Shown: positions 12,151-23,667, numbered from the stretch's first letter. The stretch: DNA of 64,000 bases from Acholoe squamosa (GCA_949317995.1 OX439043.1:56065339-56129338), one strand, 5' to 3'. The notes: generated from the sequence alone by a model not told the origin. A program made the numbers and translations.

Positions 12151-12431
12151 TCGGCATCACGAGCTGGGCCATTAGAGCACGAAATTTGCCTTCTAGGTAT
12201 GTTTTTTTCTGGATAAAAAAAAAAACATCAAAAGTTTAATGGGTGGGAGGGACAGTGATCAGGGCAGAGTCCCACACTAACTTTCAAATTATATGTTTCC
12301 TATACCATTCCAACTCTTAACAGTAGTCCTTAGAAATTCTTTCTCAATATAACGTGTACTCTCGTTTATCTAAGAATATGGGTTCTGCAGGTTTAAAACG
12401 ATAATTATAGCTATCGCAATGAAATTCCCTC

Positions 12432-13182
12432 CAGGAGCTTAATTCAAAAGATCCTGGGATCACGACCCCAGCGATCTTAGGAATAAATCAGCCTTATCCT
12501 ATTAAGCGATCTTAAGAGTTGACTGGGTTCACATATCCTAGCCAGCACTAAGATCGCATCGATCTTAGCCTCAGCCCTCCTACACTATTCCTAGAATTAC
12601 TGACTGGGCACAGGGGTAAGAGTCCCAAAATAAAGGAATAGCTGTGGAGTCACTCTTCTTCACAAGAGTGCTTATACCATCGTTCCCCGTCCCCATATGG
12701 GCTAACAAAAGAGCACAGGGTGCAGTTGACCCCCGTACAGTATTCAAGAGTTGTTCCCATGAATGTATGATTTATGCTTGCCTATTAGAAGCATTGTGCC
12801 CTCCCCCCAGGACAAAGAGAGAGAAGGGAAGAATTACCTTACAGTGCACTTAATGCATGAGTAGCCCTAAGAGCCCTCAATGACATTCAGCAAACGTCCT
12901 CCCTCCCCTCTTTATGTATGCAGCAGGCTATTCACTCTTTCAATCAGGAGTGTTCCCTGTAAGTGCTCTTGTACCCTGGTGAAACCACTTTGCATTTCTT
13001 TCACTAAGATTGCAGTGATCTTAGTGGTGGAAATGGAATAGTGAAGTGATCCCAGGACTAGCTATTCTGGACAGGCCTGCAACCACTGCATTACATAGGG
13101 TAGACCAGCCAGGTATTATGATATGTGCCTACACTAAGATTGCTGGGGTTGGGATCCCAGGATCTTTTGAATTAAGCTCCTG
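12432..13182 (+). mobile_element. 751-bp TIR element, copy 1
   Basis: Both ends carry the inverted repeat CAGGAGCTTAATTCAAAAG followed by ATCCTGGGATC. Subterminal palindromic motifs of the type CTAAGATC/GATCTTAG occur repeatedly (for example near 12470, 12550, 13003), resembling transposase-binding repeats. A 69-codon frame (12644-12853) is conserved in the second copy but has no recognised motif. No target-site duplication is obvious. It is probably a non-autonomous DNA transposon of undefined family. Confidence 0.85.
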
Positions 13183-13310
13183 ATAGATTTGCTGGTGCGC
13201 CTGCTAGAAAATAATTGAATTTCGATATCACTTTTTTTTTTGCACATGACATGTGATGTTTAGGGGAACTACATTACATATACTTTGAGGTCCTTGGTTG
13301 AAAATAGGGA

Positions 13311-14062
13311 CTGGAGCTTAATTCAAAACATCCTGGGATCCCAACCCCAGCGATCTTAGTGTAGGCACATATCATAAGACCTGGCTGGTCTACCCTATGT
13401 AATGCAGTGGTTGCAGGCCTGTCCAGGTTAGCTAGTCCTGGGATCACTTCACTATTCAATTTCCACCACTAAGATCACTGCAATCTTAGTGAAAGAAATG
13501 CATAGTGGTTTCACCTGAGTACAAGAGCACTTACAGGGAACACTTCTGATCGAAAGAGTGAATAGCCTGCTGCATACATAAAGAGGGGAGGGAGGACGTT
13601 TGCTGAGTGTCCTTGAGAGCTCTTAGGGCTACTCATGCGTTAAGTGCACTGTAAGGTAATTCTTCCCTTCTCTCTCTTTGTCCTGGGGGGGGGGGGCACA
13701 ATGCTTCAAATAGGCAAGCATAAATCATACATTCATGGGAACAACTCTTGAATACTGTACGGGGGTCGACTGCACCCTGTGCTCTTTTGTTAGCCCATAT
13801 GGGGACGGGGAACGATGGTATAAGCACTCTTGTGAAGAAGAGTGACTCCACAGCTATTCCTTTATTTTGGGACTCTTACCCCTGTGCCTAGTCAGTTCTT
13901 CTTGGAATAGTGTAGGAGGGCTGAAGCTAAGATCGATGCAATCTTAGTGCTGGCTAGGATATGTGAACCCAGTCAACTCTTAAGATCGCTTAATAGGATA
14001 AGGCTGATTTATTCCTAAGATCGCTGGGGTTGTGATCCCAGGATGTTTCGAATTAGCTCCTG
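13311..14062 (-). mobile_element. 752-bp TIR element, copy 2 (inverted)
   Basis: This is the reverse complement of the copy at 12432-13182 along its full length, at roughly 90% or better by eye, including the internal 70-codon frame (13633-13851, minus). That frame diverges from copy 1 only after a C/G-run length change. The two copies are head-to-head with a 128-bp spacer, so 12432-14062 can fold into one long cruciform. Confidence 0.85.
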
Positions 14063-14155
14063 GCTTAAGTACCAAATTTGGGCACATACCAAATATAATT
14101 CTGTATAAAAAATGAACGCAATGTTCCGAAAGATCAGAGTCCAGAAAAAAGCTAT

Positions 14156-14449
14156 TACCGTAATCTCCCGCATATAAGGCACAGCCCGCGTATAAGGCGC
14201 ACCTAGAGTTTTGGAAAATTCTCAAAAAAATGAAAAATTCATAACTTTGGTTCTACTGAATGAATTTTCAAAATTCAAAGACCTATGTGTAACTTTGGCC
14301 CCATAGACCCCCCTAGGCTCCCATATATCCTGTTATGGCTAAGGGGGCATGTAACATATCAAAAGAAAGGTCTTGGAGTCCCCCTTATGGTTGCAATGAG
14401 AACTAAAACTCCCGTATAAGACGCGCCTTATACGCGGGAGATTACGGTA
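14156..14449. mobile_element. 294-bp TIR element (GTATAAGGCGCA family)
   Basis: The left end is TACCGTAATCTCCCGCATAT and the right end is its inverse, GCGGGAGATTACGGTA, each followed inward by TATAAGGCGC motifs. The interior is non-coding. It belongs with the elements at 23783 and 49319 and probably 4349. Confidence 0.85.
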
Positions 14450-14986
14450 TAAATACATCCATGAATGTCTAAATCAAATAGAAAATGCTCTGAGGCGATA
14501 CATGGAAAGAAGGCAAGGGAGCTCTTGGGAGTTGAATGCTCTCTTTGCACATAGGCCTGTCTCTGGATTTATAAAAAAAAATATCTGTGGTCATATATTG
14601 ATGGACCTCGGAAGTATTCTTTAATAAACCGCACATTATGCATTATAACAGACACTAGTTAGTCCTCTTCTACAACACCGAGATATTTTCTGTCTCGTCT
14701 CGTTTGAGCTTCAAGCAAGACAAAGTCATATTTGTAGAGGGGGGTGTAAATTCCAGCTTGCATGTAGAGGTTTTAGCAGTTTTATTGAAGGTGTAGTGCC
14801 TTATTTGACTTAGGCATGCCGATGGTTGGAATTGGATAGAATTAATTGATCTCTATTTTTAAACTGGGAACGCCCTGTTATTTCAATTATCTATCAAGTG
14901 GTGTAGAATTATAAATGTGATGTAAGTACTCTGGTAGGCTATTATAAGGTCCTATTGATCACGATTCTTTTCCTTTACCCAAACAG
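14450..14986. other. 5' flank / intron of ankyrin-SOCS gene
   Basis: No coding signal is seen. The last bases before 14987 form a pyrimidine-rich 3' splice site ending ACCCAAACAG. The preceding exon was not located; it should end two bases into a codon. Confidence 0.6.
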
Positions 14987-17900
14987 CTTGATTGAGCTCA
15001 TCAAGACCGGAAATGTCCACCTTTTACGCCACGTGACTCGTTCCAGTCGCAACCGGAAGCAGGAGGCCCTAGACCTCGCGCTGCATGAGGCTATAAGGAG
15101 AGGGAGCCTAGAGTGTTTCCAGATCCTTCTACAAGGTGGCGCCAGCATCCATTCAGTGAACCTCTATGGGGAGACCCTTCTAACAACAGCACTGAGCAGT
15201 GGTAGAGGTGCTATGGTTGAGGCATTGTTCAGGGAGGGCTATCAAGTAGATCATAATGTAGGAAATAGTTTGGATACAGGGCAAATTGTGCCTCTCCAAT
15301 TGGCAATAATGCGAAATCAGCCTGAGATGGTAGAACTGCTTCTTAAAGAAGGAGCAAATACTGAATACTGTGATGTAGACAAAGACACTCCAATTATTAG
15401 TGCCACAAATGCAGAGTCCTTGGAAATTGTTGAATTGTTACTAAAATATGGAGCTAATGTCAATGCCATAGGGTTTGAGGGTAACACATCATTACATCGA
15501 GCTGTAGAATTGAACAATACTGGTCTATTGTCATGTCTTCTGTTTGCAAAACCTGTAGTTGATGTACATAATGAACAAGGCAACACTGCCCTCCTACTAT
15601 CTACTGAATTTGGATATGTTGAATGTGTTGAATCTTTATTGAGAGCAGGGGCAAACCCGGGTATAACAAATAATAACAATCAGAATGCCCTCCACTTGGC
15701 TGTTATAGATGGTAACATAGATATAGTAGCTTCGCTGCTCCACAGTTCTGACCTGGATATCAATGCTGTTGACCAGTCTGGGAACACTGCTGCAGTCATG
15801 GCTGCCTTCCTGAAACATGAACTTGTATGTCTGTATCTGATAGATAAGGGAGTAGATATCAGCATCCAAGGTGAATCAGGTCGAACTGTGATACACTGGG
15901 CAGCTGCTCATGGATTAATTGAGCTGCTCAGAGCCATTATCAAGCACCCCAATGTGAATGTTGATGTGGAGGATGCCAGCAAAGACACCCCCATTCTACT
16001 TGCTACTCAGGGTACACATTATGATTGTATAGGTCTACTGCTGGAGGCCTGTGCAGACCCATCCAAACAGGGATCAAGAGAATCCAACTGCCTTCATTGG
16101 GCAGCCTCAAAGGGGTGTCCAAAGGAGCTCCTCTATGTTATGCTGGATAAAGTTTGTGATATCAATGCTAGTGATGTTGATGGAGCAACACCACTTATTC
16201 TTGCCGCTAAATATAGAAGGTATTCTGCAATGCAAGAAATTCTTGATAGGGAAATAGAATGTGATTTGAATGTACAGAGCAATGATGGGAGGACTGCATT
16301 GCATTGGGTAGCAAGTCAAGGTTATCATGACATGGTCTGGCAGTTATTGAAGAAAGAGGCTTCAGTGGATTTAACTGATATCACCATGGATACAGCACTG
16401 CATTTGGCTTCCAAGGGCAAACATGCTGAGGTGGTAGAAGAGTTACTGAACTATGGGGCAAATTCCAACATAGTGGATTCCAAAGGAAGACTACCTTTGC
16501 ACTGGGCTTGTGCTGAGAACGACGTTGATGTTGTGAATGTACTTCTATGTGCCCCAACACAGTTAGACACAATAGATAAGGATGGTGATGCTGCTATTCA
16601 CTTAGCTTCTAGATCATACAATGAGTATATAGTGGAGGCTCTAGTCAAATCTGGAGCTGACTGCAATATCTTTGATGCCAGAAACAGAACTGCATTGTGT
16701 TATATGTCAGAAGCTGGAAAATTAAAAACAGTTGACTATTTGCTACAAGCAGGAGCATTCGTTGATTCTGAGAGGTTTAAAGCGACACCGCTAATCCAGG
16801 CTTGCAAGAAATGCCATGAGGATGTATCCAGGCTACTTCTGGATTATAGGGCATACACTGAACATGTTGATGAACTTGGACGGACAGCATTTCTGTGGGC
16901 TGTGGCCAAAGGTACAGAAGACACTGCAAGGAGCTTGGTTGAGCTGGGTACTAATACAAGACATTGTGATAAGAGTGGGGACACTGCACTTACCCTAGCA
17001 GCCTGGCATGGCCACCCTAATCTACTATCATATCTGATACCACTATCTGATATTGAACACAGAGAAGAGGATGAAGGAATGACTGCACTGCACCTTGCTA
17101 TTTGCAGGGAAAAGAAACAGTGTGTAAGCGTCTTGCTAGATGCAGGTGCCAATGTGATAGAGCTGAGCAGAACAGGAAATAATGCACTTGTGCTTGCTGC
17201 AATCCATACCTCAGGCCCAGATATAATGTCTTTGGTCCTGGACTGTGATCAGGATCTGGATCCTAATGCTAAGGGTGAGAAGGGTAGGTCTGCTCTACAC
17301 TGGTCAGTAGGGGACCCTGAGTCAGTGGCTGTCCTGTTGGAAAAGACACCTCCAGGGATATTGGAATTGAACACAGAGGATGACAATGGTGCATCACCCA
17401 TACTGCTAGCAATTGCCCATGGTCAACCAGAATCTGCCAGACTGCTTATTGAAGCTGGATGTGATCCAAACAAGCTACATCAAGATGGCAGAAGACCCCT
17501 GCACCACTGTGCCCTCTATGGAGATGCTGTAACACTAGAAATATTACTCAACAATGGAATTAGCCCAGATACACCTACAACAGAAGACAGAACTGCCCTT
17601 CTCATGGCCTCCATTGAGGGGAACATGGATATTGTGAAGCTCCTGCTACAACACAATTGCCGTGTTAATGATGATGACGCCTTAACACCTTTGTCAGCTG
17701 CAGCAGATCGACAGTTCCACGAAGTCATGGAACTGTTGTTGGAGGCTGGAGCTGAACCCGATACCATTGGGGAAGAACGGCATACCCCGCTGATGACTTG
17801 CACATTCCAGGAAGACCTTCGGGGGATGGAGATCCTGCTGAAGGCTAATGCTGATGTCAACCAGTGCATAGACTCAGGAGGAAACAGGCTCCTCCATGTG

Positions 17901-18206
17901 GCAATCATGAAGAGAAATACTGAGGCCCTGCTCCTGCTCCTGGCTGCAGGTGTAGGAGAAAACCATGTGAGACAGATAATAGCTGATGGTATCCTTAGTT
18001 ACTTTGTACAAAGCCCAACTACTATGGCAGGTCTCAAGAATGTAGCATCTACCCCAAGGCCTTTACAGCAACTATGCAGACTCTCCATACGAAGAGTTTT
18101 AAAGTTTCCACTAAAAAAGAAACTGGATAAGTTAGACCTTCCGGCCATGTTAAAAAGCTATCTTGCGATGAATGACATTGAAAAAGTCAAACTCTCAAGT
18201 GACTGA
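14987..18206 (+). CDS. giant ankyrin-repeat/SOCS-box (ASB-like) protein, 3'-terminal exon
   Basis: A single open exon of 1072 codons. The frame stays open to a TTG at 14955 but has no ATG start. A good acceptor ends at 14986, so the exon enters with one base completing a split codon and the N-terminus is missing. About 29 consecutive ankyrin repeats of about 33 residues fill almost the whole exon, many with the TALHLA or TPLLLA core and a LLxxGAN-type end. The last 50 residues form a SOCS box. The elongin-BC box is L-Q-Q-L-C-R-L-S-I (18063-18089, Cys codon at 18075), and the cullin-5 box reads LDLP-AML-KSYL (18132-18164) in place of LPLP. Family knowledge: ASB proteins recruit substrates through the ankyrin domain and bind elongin B/C and Cul5-Rbx2 to direct ubiquitination. 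Known ASBs usually have far fewer repeats, so this length is exceptional. The substrate is unknown. A plain ankyrin scaffold is the alternative if the SOCS box is inactive. Confidence 0.93.
18054..18170 (+). other. SOCS box region of the ankyrin-SOCS protein
   Basis: The encoded segment runs from PRPLQQLCRLSIRRVL to LKSYL. The BC-box pattern (L, then three residues, Cys, then three residues, aliphatic) is intact. The downstream Cul5 box keeps the second proline and the L-K-x-Y-L tail, but the first proline is Asp. The region follows directly after the last ankyrin repeat and a short linker, as in ASB proteins. Confidence 0.82.
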
Positions 18207-18215
18207 TATTTTTGC

Positions 18216-18790
18216 GATAAAATTTTTTTTTTCTTTTGTTGCATATCAACAGACATTAAATCTAATGTTATTACCAATGCAAATGAGAGTGTCAAGCATG
18301 TATACGCCAACTAGTCCAAATAATATAAAAATATTGAATGTGGATTGTTAGTATAACTACTATAGTGTACTATAATAAAAAATCATAATCTCATGGTTCT
18401 TCTTGCATTACTAGGCCTCATATTGCTTCCATCAATGTAAGGCCAATACACGTTTGGCGTTCTCTTACAGCCATTATAAAGAGGCAAAATTAAAGAAAAT
18501 TATAAAATGGTTTCCCAGGTTCTTTGTTTGCTTCTATACCTCAAAACAGTTCTGTATTGTTACCTGTGGTTGAGAAGTACAATCGTACCCCTGGGTAGTT
18601 TATAACTCTCTAAACCTCTATAGAATAACATATTTTTCTCCTCCCTAAGAAAATGAAGAGATTCTCTAGAGCTTCATCATAATCTATAGGGCTAGAATCC
18701 TTTGAAAAAAAAAAAACAACGTTCAGTCAAATAGGATCCCTCGTCATTTCCAGCATCATGTGTAGTTATAGTCCTGGATCTAATTCTCAA
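18216..18790 (+). repeat. 3' UTR duplication, copy 1
   Basis: Starting just after the ankyrin-SOCS stop, this segment is repeated at 19640-20315. Shared blocks include ATCAACAGACATT, CCAACTAGTCC, TGGTTCTTCTTGCATTACTA, CCAATACACGTTTGGC, AAGTACAATCGTACCCCTGG and CTAAGAAAATGAAGAGATTC. Indels and about 10-15% substitutions by eye suggest an old tandem duplication. Confidence 0.88.
18374..18379 (+). promoter_or_regulatory. poly(A) signal AATAAA (proximal)
   Basis: AATAAA lies 168 bases after the ankyrin-SOCS stop codon. The same signal in the same context recurs at 19848-19853 in the duplicated 3' UTR copy. Confidence 0.6.
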
Positions 18791-19139
18791 AAGCCCTCCA
18801 GAAACCCTGGCCAAAGTATGCTCTGCAAGTGTTTTATGTACCTTACATATGGAACTGAACTTTTCAGAACATTAGCCCAAAATTTAGGTGTCCCAACATC
18901 ATGCAAATCGAAGTGAAAGGTGAAATTCCAGGTCAAATTTGCTGAACTAAAGTCAAAGGCCTAGATCTAGTCTGGTAGGGAGGTCCCTGGAAACACCATA
19001 ACTCCAAAGTGGCTGACATGCATGGACATAGTTTCTTCTTTTTGTTTGCCCTTGACTTCTGGAGATGTGGCATCAGGTCATGCATATGAGCCTGGTGTAT
19101 TCTAGTTAGATTGGGGGATCCCAACCTTGAGAAATAACT

Positions 19140-19575
19140 CATTGTTGCCTAGTAACAAGATGATCTTAAATGCTTAACAAGATATTTTAACTCCAATTTA
19201 TACAAAGTGAGTCACGGTTTACCCACCACCAACAACCAGTACAAGATATTTTATCATCATTGTTAGTTAGATTATGAAGTACACTTTTACCTAGCAACCA
19301 GCTAATTTACACCGTAGGTCTTAGCAACAGGCATGTTTCATGATGAAAGAGGAATTCAAGATTTCCCCACCCCTATTAGATTAATGCCAGGGGTTTCTAT
19401 AAGCTTGTTGCTATAGTAGATAGTTACCTAGCAACCAGTCGATTTCAACTGATATGCCTAGCAACAAGTATTTCATGTGCTTATAGATTACATCTAACCC
19501 AACCCAGCCTTTCCCGCCATATCAAAACCAGGGGTTATCACACTTGACAATAATATTTCATCTTAGTAACAGGTA
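19140..19575. promoter_or_regulatory. array of RFX-type X-box palindromes
   Basis: Two full matches to the RFX X-box pattern GTNRCC-N-RGYAAC occur: GTTGCCTAGTAAC (19144-19156) and GTTACCTAGCAAC (19433-19445). Further half sites or near matches (CCTAGCAAC, TTAGCAAC, TTAGTAAC) lie at about 19290, 19320, 19458 and 19563. Spacing is near 130-146 bases, so the array could be a degraded tandem repeat. Binding by RFX factors is inferred from the motif only. Confidence 0.45.
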
Positions 19576-19639
19576 ATTTATGTGCTGATTGGATGTATAG
19601 CTTACCAAGGCATGAAAGTGAAATTTTCAATGCAATGAG

Positions 19640-20315
19640 TGTTTTTTTTTTTTGGTTTTTTTAGATAGTTGCGCATCAACAGACATTGTTATCAATGTTA
19701 TTGTGGTTACGAGGAAAAACACATTCTTCAAAGTAAGACATTGTTATCAATGCAAATAAGCTTGCCAAAAATGTATGCACCAACTAGTCCGAATAATATA
19801 AAAGAAATTGAATATAAAGTGTTAGTAAAACTACTGTAGTACACTATAATAAAAATCATAATCCCATGGTTCTTCTTGCATTACTAGGCCTCATATTGCT
19901 TCCATCAATGTAAGGCCAATACACGTTTGGCCTTCTCTTACAGCCATTATAAAGAGGCGAATTAAAGAAAATAATAGAAAGTGTTTACCAGGTTCTTTGT
20001 TTTCTCCTATACTTCAAAACAGTTTTGTATTGTTACCTGGGGTTGAGAAGTACAATCGTACCCCTGGGTAGTCTATTATTTGAAATCTATGTAAGCTCAG
20101 GCTTATAAGAAAGAGGGAGCATGGTACTCATGCTTTCACTCCAGGTACCCGTTTGTGCAGCAAACCCTATAGAATTATGTATTTCTCACCACCCTAAGAA
20201 AATGAAGAGATTCATCATATAATCTATAAGGCAAGAATCCTTTGAAAAAATGCAAACCTTTCGTTAGATGGGACCCCTCGTCATCTCCGGCGTCATCTAT
20301 AGTTATCCCCATGGA
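19640..20315 (+). repeat. 3' UTR duplication, copy 2
   Basis: Second copy of the segment following the ankyrin-SOCS stop, about 1.43 kb downstream, with its own AATAAA at 19848-19853. It has about 70 extra bases near 20085-20170 relative to copy 1. No duplicated coding sequence precedes it. Use of its poly(A) signal would give a long alternative 3' UTR. Confidence 0.85.
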
Positions 20316-22956
20316 ATGAGTCCCAGAAGGGGAAAAATATAGAAGGGCCAACCTTGGTGGCACTGATAGCACCTCCCCACATTATCTAGTGGCTGCTTAG
20401 TCATCCAGGCGGCAGCAAGGGTCTCATTTCGACTCCACGACATGGAGAATTGGTGCATTTGTAACATTAGTTTTACCAAGTTGATACACTAGATGGCGCT
20501 CCAGTAGCCCCACTGCTTACATGGGCATGTCCAAACCAGTCATGCCCCTGCAGGAGTAGCAAAGTGGCATGGTCGCCACTAGTGCCATCTGCTGTACCTG
20601 ATGAAAGGGTCGTCATAACATACAGGTAATTACTTGCATAAAACCAATGGCATCCCTCTACCTCTGAATCGACAAAGTTTTCCACCACTCCCCCATTCTC
20701 ATAAAAAAATAAAATGAAATAAGCACCGTTTTGTGCTCTTTATACTTATTTCAGCAGTACAATGTGGTTAGCCGAGGGAAAAGGGGCTTCCAAAGAAAGA
20801 AATTTCGAGAAAAGGCATCATGAGAATAATAAAGGTAATAACTATATGATTTTTTTATGCTTATATTAGAAATGGGCATTCCATTCTGTTTTCACTATGA
20901 TAATTTTGTTGTGCAAATACTTTATAATGGTTCTTTGGACTTTCTCAATTTAGAAAGAAACTCCATTTCCACGGCAACCAATATCAATAAAAAGAGCTAC
21001 TTTGGAACTAAAATATTCTTTTTACATTTCAAATATGGACTTTATCAAATGAAAACAGCCTAGATCAATTTTTCACGTCAAGCTCTGTGGGACCCCCTGG
21101 TCGTAAAGCCTGGTACTAAAATGCTGCATTGTAATGCTACCTTGTTGAGTCAATTGCAATTAGACAGCACTGCATGGCCTCGCATTTACAGATTTTTCAG
21201 TTTGGGGTAAGCATTTTAGATGTCAACTCATTGATTAAGCACGTTTTTTTTAAATATAAATCCCCGTAGATTTGAGTAAAGTACATTGTCAGATACATTT
21301 ACATGAAAATGCAAAAATTGAAGTTTAAACTTTAGAAGGCATTGTTTCATGTAGGTTGATATTTGACAATATAATAATAGATAAAGCTGGACACATTGAA
21401 CAGACTTTTCAAAATAGTTTTATTGCATTTTTCACAGTCTAACTATATGGAACACTTAGGCTACATTTCATGGGACAACAAATTAGCAGAAAACCACCTC
21501 CCTGTCAACACATATTGCAGTGCATACAATGAGTGAACCACATCTTTATAATCAAACCAGTCAGAGCAGTGATATCAGCAATGTTGTTTTACTATAGGCA
21601 TTTGTAAATAACAATGTATTCCTTTGGAAAGCCTTAGCCAGAGGTGCTATACCATAGGTATACTTTAAAGACTTATCTTTTTTGGGGAATATTACTATTT
21701 CTTAGAACTTCAGGTCAAATTCAAAAACCATGACCCTTTACAGAAAGATTGAGCTTTGGGGTCATTTTTCACCTATTCTGGTTAGGGCAGTATACTGATA
21801 GGATGAAGATGACAGGGGTATGTTCTGCTTGTAACTACCATGTACATGTAGACCGTATATAGCTATAATTATTACCATCAACAACCTTCAATCTACACTA
21901 TATGGCGCGCTGTGAGTTCAACCAAATATAATCTGCGCACTGATATCGTGACTAGAATCTCCAAAAATAGTTGGGTGTAGCGAGTTCTATATCCTGTCAA
22001 ATGCCATGTATTATACATACAGAAATAAGATAACTTAATAAGGCACCGTTGTAATTCTTCTTTTGAATGTATCAAACTGTTTCATTTAATTCAACATGAC
22101 ATACCACAGATGTCGTATTTTTTCTATGCAAAGCAATTTTTCTCATGGGTGCAAACCTTTTCAAGTCCTAATTTGGTGATATATTTTTGTTCTTCTTTAA
22201 ACATAATGATTAATGAATATATGTGCATTGCTTCTACCCATAGACAACTGACGTATACAAACATACATATACATTGTTATATGGTATTATATAGTATAGA
22301 TCACATCTTGCGCTACTCATATCAATCTACCCAGCCCACTATCTTTGCCAAATGTCTATTGGGGAGGATCTATATCCCTACTTGGCTATTCTTATGTAGC
22401 ATTCCATGTGCCTGGCACTTTAAAACAGAACCTTATCCTTTTCAGACAATACATTCAGGAAAACTCATCAACCACCAACAACAAAACTAAACAGAATTAT
22501 CTCAAACTTCATAAATAGATACTTAAAATCACTGATAACTCCACTGGTCACAGTTCACATTTTTTTTCTTACCACTTGTTTCCCAACCATACTTAGGCTG
22601 TCAAGCGAAAGCGCGAGTAAAACATTTCATGATCTTGCATTTAGTCCCTTAATCTAGAGTTCTCAAAGACTCAGTGTGCCAACTTGAAGTTCGTAATGAA
22701 CCTATGGTAATTCAAATGTAATGCAAACTGCACCATTCGAGCAGCAAGCCTCCACTTCAGGTATTACATTGAGTGGTTCTTAATGTGATCATAACCATTT
22801 ATGGGCGAGGTAATTATGCCCATATCCTCATGGTACATGATTGCAGCCCTTGTGAGCAATTACCAATTTTGCATTCATGCACCTTGCTATTAAATCATAT
22901 GGCAGGATAAATGCCAGTCAGCATGATCCACCAATGTATTGCTGGTGAGTTACTCT
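20316..22956. other. intergenic, no gene recognised
   Basis: AT-rich sequence without coding motifs on either strand. A minus-strand AATAAA (TTTATT at 21419-21424) is a candidate distal poly(A) signal for the SLC7 gene ending at 29762, but this is speculative. Confidence 0.4.
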
Positions 22957-23667
22957 GGGACCATCCATTATGTACGCACCAAGGGAGGTGGGGGGTCAAG
23001 CCAAATGCGTACATGTGCGTACAGGGGAAGGGGAGGGTATAGGGCCATTTTTGCATACGCACAGAGGTATTTTCAGACCAATTTTAGGGTGTTTCTTGCC
23101 TATTTTGAGATGCTTATTTTCTTAGCTCAATTGTCATGACTGTAGCAATGAAGTTTCTTTCTATATTGCATGTATTTTGTAATTGATAAAAAGGAGTCTC
23201 CAAATGAACAGAGTGCCTTCAAATTGAGTTACATAAATTCATCATTATTACGTCATAAATACATCATAACTTTGTCATTAATCATTAATACATCATAACT
23301 CATTTTGCAATTTACCTCATAAATAGGTAATTAATACATCATAAGTATGTCAAAAATACGTCATAACCATTCTTTTTTTTTGCCACTGGTTTGTCCTGCA
23401 ATACATTATAAATACATAATAAATACGTCATAATTATGTCAATTTTTTTTTGCCATGTAGCTATGAGGTAGATATGATGTATTTATAATGAATTAGGGGC
23501 TGAATGGTAAGGGGCTGAATGGAACGTGCTGAATGGTCAGTGGCTGGTTAGCTGGGGACTGAATGGCCCGAACCCGGTAGCGCCAATGCATACTTGGTGC
23601 AACAGGGGGATGGGGGGGGGAGTCAAATTTTAGTCAAAAAGTGCGTACGTAATTTATGGATGGTCCC
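22957..23667. mobile_element. 711-bp TIR element
   Basis: Left end GGGACCATCCATTATGTACG and right end CGTACGTAATTTATGGATGG-TCCC are inverted repeats with few mismatches. Termini of this kind are common in invertebrate MITEs. The interior (23245-23480) holds many copies of a TACRTCATAA-type motif and then repeated GGGCTGAATGG, so it is simple repeat, not coding. No target duplication is clear. Confidence 0.8.

Noticed and set aside
14955-14986. N-terminal extension of the ankyrin frame from a TTG
   Set aside because: There is no ATG, and these bases form a pyrimidine-rich 3' splice site ending in CAG, so they are most likely intron.
22110-22490. 126-codon plus-strand frame
   Set aside because: It has low-complexity, AT-driven composition without domains or splice context.
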